DNA of 7,508 nucleotides from Methanosarcina sp. (GTDB lineage: Archaea; Halobacteriota; Methanosarcinia; Methanosarcinales; Methanosarcinaceae), in assembly GCA_024280975.1 (NCBI GenBank), contig JAMXLQ010000008.1, positions 1 to 7,508 of the forward strand, given 5' to 3'. The position numbers were made by a program, and so were the translations under genes. The notes under the pieces were generated by a model, which was given only the letters and a program-made list of their open reading frames with translations, did no database searches and was not told where the DNA came from. Shown piece by piece: positions 1 through 4,500 of this stretch. How positions within the stretch are numbered: position 1 is the stretch's first letter; each line of letters opens with the position of its first letter.

Positions 1-228
1 AAAACAAAAATTATGCTGTTCTTATATTATTTTGAGTTTGAAATTCTTTTTAAACCTTGATTGTTCGACTGTTTACACAGAAAGAATGTATAATAAGATT
101 TGATGCCCCAACTGAGATTCAAATATATGAAAGAGAACGCGCACAATTTTAACGAAATCGCTGTCTATTTCTTATTAAATTAGATAAAAAATTAGCAGAT
201 CGTAACCTATGAGTGAATAAATATAATT

Positions 229-253
229 CATATAAATAAAAAGTTTTAAAAAG
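229..253 (+). promoter_or_regulatory. candidate TATA-box region for the cooC-like gene
   Basis: Two archaeal TATA-like strings sit close together: TATAAATA starting at 231 and TTTTAAAAA starting at 244. Transcription would be expected about 25 bases further on, near 257-277, leaving a leader of roughly 120-140 bases. Long leaders are common in Methanosarcina. The assignment rests on sequence likeness and position only; in DNA this rich in A and T a chance match is quite possible. Confidence 0.3.
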
Positions 254-278
254 TACTATCTAAGGAATAATGGGATGA

Positions 279-330
279 AGGCAGGGATAAATGAATAAGT
301 ATAAACAGCTTGATAGCTATATCCCTGCTT
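279..330 (+). promoter_or_regulatory. leader stem-loop overlapping two short upstream ORFs
   Basis: GCAGGGATA at 281-289 is perfectly complementary to TATCCCTGC at 320-328. The stem can be extended to 11 pairs with one G-U pair (279-289 with 320-330). The 30-base loop holds a smaller hairpin, AGCT-TGAT-AGCT (307-318). The left arm overlaps a 7-codon ORF (ATG 275, preceded by AAGGA at 262-266, stop at 296-298) and the start region of a 14-codon ORF (291-332). It lies about 70 bases before the proposed start of the ATPase gene, so it could be a folded leader element or a protein-binding dyad. Function is unproven. Confidence 0.35.
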
Positions 331-383
331 AGAAAAATAACTAATAATCTCAAAATCACTATAATTAATCTGAATCAATGTTC

Positions 384-399
384 AGGGGGAATCCTCATA
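384..399 (+). promoter_or_regulatory. ribosome binding site pointing to an ATA start
   Basis: AGGGGGA at 384-390 matches the archaeal anti-Shine-Dalgarno sequence well. It lies six bases before ATA 397-399, the codon at which the CooC family's N-terminal sequence begins. No ATG, GTG or TTG stands in the right frame and spacing. An ATG at 378 is in a different frame and lies before this site. Confidence 0.5.
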
Positions 400-1185
400 A
401 AAATAGCAATTACCGGAAAAGGCGGCGTTGGAAAAACAACTCTCTCAGGCACTCTGGCCAGACTACTTGCAAGGGACGGATACGAAGTACTGGCAATAGA
501 TGCAGACCCAGATATGAATCTGGCATCTTCACTTGGAGTAGAAAATCCCCCAAAGCCTCTGACAGATTTCAAAGACCTGATTCAGGAAAGAGCAGGTGCC
601 GAAGGTGGAGCTTTCATCTATAACCCTAAAGTCGATGATATTGCGAGTAAATACGGAGTTATAGGGCCCGATGGAGTTAGAATGCTTGTCATGGGAACCG
701 TGGACCGTGGGGGAAGCGGATGCATGTGTCCTGCCTCAGCTTTCCTGAGGGCTCTTCTCAGACACCTTATGTTCAGGGAAAAGAGTGCAGTAATCCTTGA
801 TATGGAAGCAGGTATCGAACATCTCGGAAGGGGTACTACAAGAGGAATGGACCTCATGATCGTGGTAGTCGAGCCAGGAGCAAGATCACTTGAAACGGCT
901 GAGAGAATAAAAAAGCTGTCTTCTGAAATAGGGATAAAACACCTTGCTGCCGTAATTAATAAAGGAGGCTCGGGAAAAGTTAACGATAAACTTGAAGAGC
1001 TAGGCATCCAGGTTCTTGGAGAGATTCCCTTTGACCCTAAGCTAATGCAGGCCGACCTGGAGAAACGGGCTCCGATTGAGGTAGGCGGCGAAGCTGTAGA
1101 CGCCATATCAAAAATTAAGGAAAAACTGATGGAAATTGTTGAAGAGATCAGGATAGAAGAGGAAGCCAAGAAGAGCAAAAAGTAA
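397..1185 (+). CDS. cooC: CooC-type nickel-insertion ATPase (carbon monoxide dehydrogenase accessory protein)
   Basis: This is a P-loop ATPase of the MinD/ArsA (SIMIBI) class, subfamily CooC. CooC proteins use ATP in nickel insertion or maturation of CO dehydrogenase, in the cytoplasm. Numbered from the ATA at 397 (262 aa), the deviant Walker A is GKGGVGKTT at 7-15, with signature Lys8 and Lys13. DADPDMN is at 35-41. The CooC metal-binding motif GCMCP gives Cys109 and Cys111, and LDMEAGIEHLGRGT at 134-147 is the characteristic Walker B region. In CooC homologues the CxC cysteines of two subunits bind metal at the dimer interface. The start is unusual: homologues begin just before KIAITGKGG, and here that position is ATA, preceded by AGGGGGA (384-390) with six bases of spacing. 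The canonical alternative is TTG at 310, which would add 29 residues unlike the family. No CODH subunit gene is next to it, so its client must lie elsewhere. The function call is strong; the exact client enzyme is inference. Confidence 0.88.
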   Translation: MKIAITGKGGVGKTTLSGTLARLLARDGYEVLAIDADPDMNLASSLGVENPPKPLTDFKDLIQERAGAEGGAFIYNPKVDDIASKYGVIGPDGVRMLVMGTVDRGGSGCMCPASAFLRALLRHLMFREKSAVILDMEAGIEHLGRGTTRGMDLMIVVVEPGARSLETAERIKKLSSEIGIKHLAAVINKGGSGKVNDKLEELGIQVLGEIPFDPKLMQADLEKRAPIEVGGEAVDAISKIKEKLMEIVEEIRIEEEAKKSKK

Positions 1186-1186
1186 A

Positions 1187-1213
1187 GGCCGGTTTCCGGC
1201 CCTGCACTTTTTT
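1187..1213 (+). terminator. hairpin plus U-run terminator of the cooC-like gene
   Basis: GGCCGG-TTT-CCGGCC (1187-1201) forms a perfect six-pair all-GC stem beginning one base after the stop codon. It is followed within seven bases by a run of six T (1208-1213). A further T-run lies near 1254-1261. Archaeal termination relies mainly on U-tracts, so both features support transcription ending here, between two converging genes. Confidence 0.7.
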
Positions 1214-1374
1214 CGAGATTTTTAATATTTCGGCAATGTTTTAACATTTTGACATTTTTTTTCCATAATCTTAATTCTTTGACAATACTTTCTCTTTCAA
1301 TGGTCGCAATTTTTTCTTAATCTGTGCTACAATTTGTCTCAAATTAGAAATCTACTTCAGATCTCGAGGATTTT

Positions 1375-1983
1375 TCAGTTAAAGCCGCTGTCAGGAGAGT
1401 CCGTTAAAGTTCCTTTTTTATAAATAACTTCAAGAAGTCTTAATTTCTTCTCTCTAATAAGAACGTCAGTCGGATCGATCTCAAGCGCTTTGTCGTAACA
1501 CTGCATAGCTTCTCCATATTTGCCAAGGCTCTCCAGAGCTGAGCCTTTCTGATGTAATGAAAATATATCGTCAGGATTTACTTTCAGGACTTCATCATAA
1601 GACTCGATCGACTTTTCAAACTCCTTTAAGTTATTGAAGGCAAAACCCTTGAGGCACCTGATTCCCGAATTTTCGGGATCTATTTCAAGAGCTTTGTCAT
1701 AGCAGGCAAGAGCTTCTCTTGATTTCCCTATTCTGTCCAGGGCAAAACCCTTCTGGATCCATGCATCGAGGTGTAAAGGGTCCAGAGTTAAGGCTTTATC
1801 ATACAGCTTTTGTTTGTCTTCGTAATTATCGGTCTTGCCAGCCTTCGTGAGGAGCTGTTTCACATCCTCTGGTTCTACAGTTCCCTCTGTCGCTTCTGAC
1901 TCCTTTTGCTTTGCCTTATTCATTTTTGCACTATCATCTGCTTCTGCCATATCGGAATCCTCGCTTTTCCAGTGAAAGTTCAT
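1375..1983 (-). CDS. small soluble TPR-repeat protein
   Basis: This is a cytoplasmic tetratricopeptide-repeat protein of about 202 aa, with no signal peptide or membrane segment. TPRs are 34-residue helical hairpins that bind other proteins; the partner here is unknown. Residues 1-40 are charged and probably disordered (many E, D, K, S). A degenerate repeat lies near 39-72, followed by three clear repeats at about 73-106, 107-140 and 141-174. The repeats show the expected G/A-F-A, Y-D-K-A-L and closing D-P pattern, for example ALACYDKALEIDP. A short basic then polar tail ends the protein. The ATG at 1983 is preceded on its strand by GGGG with six bases of spacing. The ORF is also open to an ATG at 2010, which has no good ribosome site, and an ATG at 1950 has GAGG eight bases upstream, so 1950 is also possible. 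It converges on the cooC-like gene. It shares repeat style with the larger TPR gene upstream but is a separate unit about 235 bases away. Confidence 0.85.
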   Translation of the reverse strand: MNFHWKSEDSDMAEADDSAKMNKAKQKESEATEGTVEPEDVKQLLTKAGKTDNYEDKQKLYDKALTLDPLHLDAWIQKGFALDRIGKSREALACYDKALEIDPENSGIRCLKGFAFNNLKEFEKSIESYDEVLKVNPDDIFSLHQKGSALESLGKYGEAMQCYDKALEIDPTDVLIREKKLRLLEVIYKKGTLTDSPDSGFN

Positions 1984-2083
1984 TCTGTACCCCTTTCGGG
2001 TTTTCGCCATATCTGGCCGTTTTTACATTTAACGCATGGAACCAGAGCTAAAACTGGTATTTTGCACTTTTTGTTTTCAATGA

Positions 2084-2122
2084 GATATACTTTTTCTGAC
2101 TCGAATTTTACCGAATATAAAA
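2084..2122 (-). promoter_or_regulatory. candidate promoter of the small TPR gene
   Basis: Read on the minus strand, this stretch holds TTTTTATATTC (about 2114-2124) and further on GTATATC (about 2083-2089), both TATA-like. Either would start transcription roughly 60-110 bases before the ATG at 1983. Which one is used, if either, cannot be decided from sequence alone. Confidence 0.3.
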
Positions 2123-2138
2123 ACTACCCTGCAATAAA

Positions 2139-2179
2139 AATACAGTCTAATTCTTAAGCTCTAAGAATACAGTCTAATT
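2139..2179. repeat. 14-base direct repeat flanking a 7-bp hairpin
   Basis: AATACAGTCTAATT occurs exactly at 2139-2152 and again at 2166-2179, a period of 27 bases. Between and overlapping the copies, ATTCTTA (2150-2156) pairs perfectly with TAAGAAT (2162-2168) around a five-base loop. It lies in the spacer between the two TPR genes, downstream of one and upstream of the promoter region of the other. It could be a small tandem duplication, a paired regulator site, or a processing or termination structure. The sequence does not decide between these. Confidence 0.6.
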
Positions 2180-2197
2180 AAAGACAAACAAAAGAGG

Positions 2198-2223
2198 AAA
2201 AAATGATTGGGAGAGAAATCATT
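2198..2223 (-). terminator. hairpin plus U-run terminator of the PASTA/TPR unit
   Basis: On the minus strand AATGATT (2223-2217) pairs with AATCATT (2208-2202) across an eight-base pyrimidine-rich loop. A U-run follows at 2201-2198, with more pyrimidines beyond. The stem overlaps the TGA stop of the larger TPR gene. The seven-pair stem is A+T-rich and so weak, but its position directly at the stop and the following U-run fit termination. Confidence 0.5.
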
Positions 2224-3334
2224 GAGAGGATCTGATTTTCTGTCTGCGGATCTCTGAAAGGATTTTTACCTTGGTTTCAAGCGCAGGGATGAAGCCAGGT
2301 TTCAATTCAAGGGCTCGATTGCAATTTTGCAACGCTTCCTCTTGTTTATCCATTTCCGAAAGAACAAAACCCCTGGCTGCCCAGAGGCAGGGATCTGTAG
2401 GGGCTAGCTGAAGCGCCTTATCATAAATCTTTAGGGATTCATCGAATCTGTCAAGTCTGGAAAGCAAGCTTCCGGCCGACGTAAGAGCTTCAAGGTAATC
2501 GGGCCTGATTCGAAGGGCGGAATCATAAGCTTCAAGAGCTTCTTCTTCTCTACCGAGGGCCAAAAGTATGGAGCCTTTTCCTGCCCAGGCTTCAGCATAT
2601 TCAGGATATCCCAAAAGGATTCTATCGTAGGTTTCGAGAGCTTCTTCAAACCTGCCGAGCCTAGAAAGAACAACCCCTTTATTGTCCCAGGCAACTTCAA
2701 AAGCCGGTTCAAGCTCAATTGTCCTATTATAAGCCTCAATTGCTTCTTCAAGCCGGCCCAACTCTGAGAGAACAACGCCCTTGTTATACCAGACCCTGTG
2801 GTCGTCAGGAATAATTTTCAGAACCTGCGCAGTAAGCTGCAAAGCAGTCTCAAAACGCCTGGCCTTATACATGAGCACAGCTTTCTGAAAGAGAGCTGTG
2901 GCATCCTGAGGATTCTTTTCAAGTCGCTCAGTGCAGGCCTGAAGCTCTTCAAAGAAGGGCAGGGAAGCATAAAGGTCTCTTACAGCTAGAAAAAGAGGCA
3001 GAATTTCATAATTCTTCCCATGAAACGTAAATGACTTTGTTCTTATATTATATGAGAAAGTTTCCGATTTCCCATGAGCAGTATCTCCTTCTGGTGTACC
3101 TTCTCTTCTTTTATCCCTGAAGGTTTTTTCTATTTCTCCAGTATTCTCTGTTTCTTCAGTTTTTGTCACCTCTAGGGTTTTTTTCATTCCTGCAATTTTT
3201 TCTTTTTCTATCCCTTTAATCACTACTTTCAGCCCAGAGAAAGCTTCTGGAGAAAGAGGGGAATTCCTGGAGATTGAGAATACTGATCTGAGGTGTTTCC
3301 CGAGTTTTCTGTCATTATTGTGCCATAAGACCAT
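2219..3334 (-). CDS. six-repeat TPR protein, second gene of the PASTA/TPR unit
   Basis: A soluble protein of 371 aa from ATG 3334. Residues 1-40 are mixed and basic. Residues 41-95 form a highly charged, probably disordered linker rich in K, E and T. From about 145 six TPRs follow in register: 145-178, 179-212, 213-246, 247-280, 281-314 and 315-348, each with W/A-x-x-x-G-x-x-L, E-A-L/I-x-x-Y and a closing P. A basic tail ends the protein. TPR arrays of this size act as protein-binding scaffolds; the client is unknown. ATG 3334 has a strong ribosome site, AAGGAG, five bases upstream. However, the frame stays open without a stop up to 3523, and a second perfect site (GGAGG at 3505-3501, minus strand) sits seven bases before an in-frame ACG at 3493. 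Starting there would add 53 protein-like residues, for 424 aa in total. The gene follows the PASTA gene on the same strand, so the two are probably co-transcribed. Confidence 0.87.
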   Translation of the reverse strand: MVLWHNNDRKLGKHLRSVFSISRNSPLSPEAFSGLKVVIKGIEKEKIAGMKKTLEVTKTEETENTGEIEKTFRDKRREGTPEGDTAHGKSETFSYNIRTKSFTFHGKNYEILPLFLAVRDLYASLPFFEELQACTERLEKNPQDATALFQKAVLMYKARRFETALQLTAQVLKIIPDDHRVWYNKGVVLSELGRLEEAIEAYNRTIELEPAFEVAWDNKGVVLSRLGRFEEALETYDRILLGYPEYAEAWAGKGSILLALGREEEALEAYDSALRIRPDYLEALTSAGSLLSRLDRFDESLKIYDKALQLAPTDPCLWAARGFVLSEMDKQEEALQNCNRALELKPGFIPALETKVKILSEIRRQKIRSSQ

Positions 3335-3490
3335 TGAGGCTCCTTGGCACTCAGTGAGGAATTTTTCAAGGCAGAGCCTCTGAGATGCCTGACTCTCGGA
3401 ACGCTCAAGCGCGGTAAAGGCTGAAATTGCTGCTCTGCAGGGTTCCCGAAGTTCGCTCAGGGAACTATTTATTCTGGAAGAATAAGTTTC

Positions 3491-3508
3491 CGTTTTAAAC
3501 CCTCCTTT
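3491..3508 (-). promoter_or_regulatory. strong ribosome binding site upstream of the TPR gene, facing an ACG codon
   Basis: Read on the minus strand, AAAGGAGGG (3508-3500) is a near-perfect Shine-Dalgarno sequence placed nine bases after the stop codon of the PASTA gene. Seven bases beyond GGAGG is ACG (3493-3491), in frame with the TPR protein. No ATG, GTG or TTG is available at that spacing in this frame. Either initiation occurs at ACG, or the site is a relic and translation begins at ATG 3334. Confidence 0.45.
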
Positions 3509-3516
3509 TCTTTTGC

Positions 3517-4017
3517 TCAGCTACGGTCGGAAAAAGAACCGCACATCGAGTATTTTTCAGGTGGCAAAAACTTGCCTTTTACCGCAACTACAAGCTTTAC
3601 GGCTGATCCGACCGGAGATTTTGTCCCTGTTTTCGGCTCCTGCCTGAGAACCTCTCCGTCCATAACCCCTATGGGAAGAACTCCTTTCTGCTCGACGATT
3701 TCTCCTGCTGTAAGCCCGACTTCTTCCAGGGCTTTAATAGCTTTTTCAAGGGGCTTTCTTACGACATTAGGAACCTCTACAATCCCTGTGATAGTTCCAG
3801 CCCCTGTCCTGTTTTTTGGTCCCTCCACATCCTTTTTTCCTTCAAGAACTTCTTCTAGCAAGTCAACTGCCCCGCTAATGCGGAGGAGGGTTTCATTCAG
3901 GCTCTTTTTCCGGTCTTCAAGTTCTGCAAGCTTTAACTCGATGTCTTTGAGGATTTTCTGCCCTGATTCGTACTCTGCTCTGAGTTCAGTTAAACGCTGT
4001 TCAAGTTGTACTTTCAT
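3517..4017 (-). CDS. coiled-coil plus single PASTA-domain protein
   Basis: A soluble protein of 166 aa with no signal peptide or membrane span. Residues 1-60 are a long heptad-like helix rich in E, K, L and R (coiled coil), followed by a flexible linker at 61-77. Residues 79-148 match a PASTA domain: VPNVVRKPLEKAIKALEE opens it, GLTAGEIVE follows, then the V-x-x-Q-x-P-x-x-G-T hallmark (VLRQEPKTGT, 123-132) and a closing V-K-L-V-V-A-V strand. In bacteria PASTA domains sit outside the cell on Ser/Thr kinases and penicillin-binding proteins and sense muropeptides. A methanogen lacks murein and this copy is cytoplasmic, so that role cannot apply and its ligand is unknown. The coiled coil suggests an oligomer. 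ATG 4017 is the only Met start in the open frame; AGGAG lies just one base before it and AGAGG about eleven bases before it, so ribosome-site spacing is not ideal. First gene of a unit with the six-repeat TPR protein. Confidence 0.82.
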   Translation of the reverse strand: MKVQLEQRLTELRAEYESGQKILKDIELKLAELEDRKKSLNETLLRISGAVDLLEEVLEGKKDVEGPKNRTGAGTITGIVEVPNVVRKPLEKAIKALEEVGLTAGEIVEQKGVLPIGVMDGEVLRQEPKTGTKSPVGSAVKLVVAVKGKFLPPEKYSMCGSFSDRS

Positions 4018-4195
4018 ACTCCTGCAAACCTCTTCTGATTGATTACTATAATTTTATTCAGAATTTTCCACTTTGTTCGAAATTTCCATTTTACTCAGAC
4101 TCAGCCCTCAGTTTCGGTTCAAACAAGTCGTAGTCTATTTTTCACTTTATTTTTTGCTTTTATTGTCTGGATTTTTTTTAATTTCATGATATGGG

Positions 4196-4354
4196 TTTAT
4201 ATTTTGGTTTCACGACTTAACTTAACTTTTTTGCCTTTAGAGCCTGATTTTATATTTTTGACTTTATCTGTGTTTTATTTTTTGTTTTCTTCTATATCAG
4301 GTGCTTTTTGCTCTCTGTACATTCTAATCCAATACATTTTAAGTTTTATATTTT
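4196..4354 (-). promoter_or_regulatory. three exact TATA-like decamers upstream of the PASTA gene
   Basis: TTTATATTTT (AAAATATAAA on the minus strand) occurs exactly at 4196-4205, 4249-4258 and 4345-4354. Each would suit an archaeal TATA box firing toward the PASTA gene, giving leaders of roughly 155, 205 and 300 bases. They may be alternative promoters. The background is T-rich, so some of the three may be chance. Confidence 0.35.
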
Positions 4355-4410
4355 ACACGCCATCGGATTAAAAAGTAAAAACTTTTGAGACAAGGAGAAA
4401 TTTCTCTAAA

Positions 4411-4449
4411 TGCAAAAAGGAAAGAGAATTATTACTTCGGAGTCATAAT
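4411..4449 (-). terminator. possible terminator downstream of the TctA-family gene
   Basis: On the minus strand ATTAT-G-ACT (4449-4441) pairs with AGT-A-ATAAT (4436-4428), one mismatch, around a four-base loop. A pyrimidine-rich tract including TTTTT follows, about 4427-4411. It lies 52 bases past the stop at 4501. A weaker A+T hairpin with a T5 run (4493-4481 and onward) lies closer to the stop and is an alternative. Confidence 0.35.
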
Positions 4450-4500
4450 CGGCTTATTGTCTGATCTTCAATTAAAAATTCTTTTATGAAAAGATCTCTT

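Larger units (their letters stand above)
1..396. other. A+T-rich upstream region and probable long leader of the cooC-like gene
   Basis: No gene of convincing size lies here. A 26-codon frame (103-183, plus strand) begins with ATG but has no Shine-Dalgarno sequence, and I do not recognise its product. TATA-like strings occur around 229-252, and the stretch from about 260 to 396 is likely the 5' untranslated leader of the ATPase gene. The leader holds two very short ORFs (275-298 and 291-332) and a perfect inverted repeat, described separately. In-frame codons 310-396 are A+T-rich and show no resemblance to the ATPase family, so they are probably leader and not protein. Confidence 0.5.
4018..4500. 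other. T-rich spacer and probable promoter region of the PASTA/TPR unit
   Basis: About 480 bases without a convincing gene. From about 4040 to 4370 the plus strand is strongly T-rich. Read in one frame (TTG 4039 to 4371) this gives 110 hydrophobic residues, but there is no ribosome site and the codon use simply follows the base composition, so I do not call a gene. On the minus strand the region is purine/A-rich and includes three TATA-like elements, suitable for an upstream control region. The part from 4371 to 4500 holds small dyads: GAGAAATTTCTC (4395-4406) and the hairpins beyond the TctA-family gene. Confidence 0.5.

Noticed and set aside
103..183. 26-codon plus-strand ORF in the left spacer
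   Set aside because: It has an ATG start but no ribosome site, no recognised product, and a length expected by chance.
378..623. Plus-strand 81-codon frame starting at ATG 378
   Set aside because: It is out of frame with the CooC motifs, its start precedes the ribosome site, and its Arg/Ser-rich product is typical of a shadow of the real gene.
618..1247. Minus-strand 209-codon frame opposite the cooC-like gene
   Set aside because: It is antisense to a clearly conserved ATPase and gives a Ser/Pro/Leu-rich product without motifs.
1331..1345. Perfect hairpin AATTTG-TCT-CAAATT as a terminator for the small TPR gene
   Set aside because: The stem is perfect but no U-run follows on the minus strand, so termination is not supported.
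2431..2775. Minus-strand 114-codon frame inside the TPR gene
   Set aside because: It is an alternate-frame reading of the repeated TPR codons; the repeat periodicity explains why the frame stays open.
3572..4042. Plus-strand 156-codon frame opposite the PASTA gene
   Set aside because: It is Ser/Thr/Phe-rich antisense of the coiled-coil and PASTA coding sequence, with no motif of its own.
4039..4371. Plus-strand hydrophobic 110-codon ORF that could be a small membrane protein
   Set aside because: It has a TTG start and no ribosome site, and the hydrophobicity follows from T-rich DNA (TTT, ATT, TTA codons). The stretch fits better as the A-rich leader or promoter region of the minus-strand unit.
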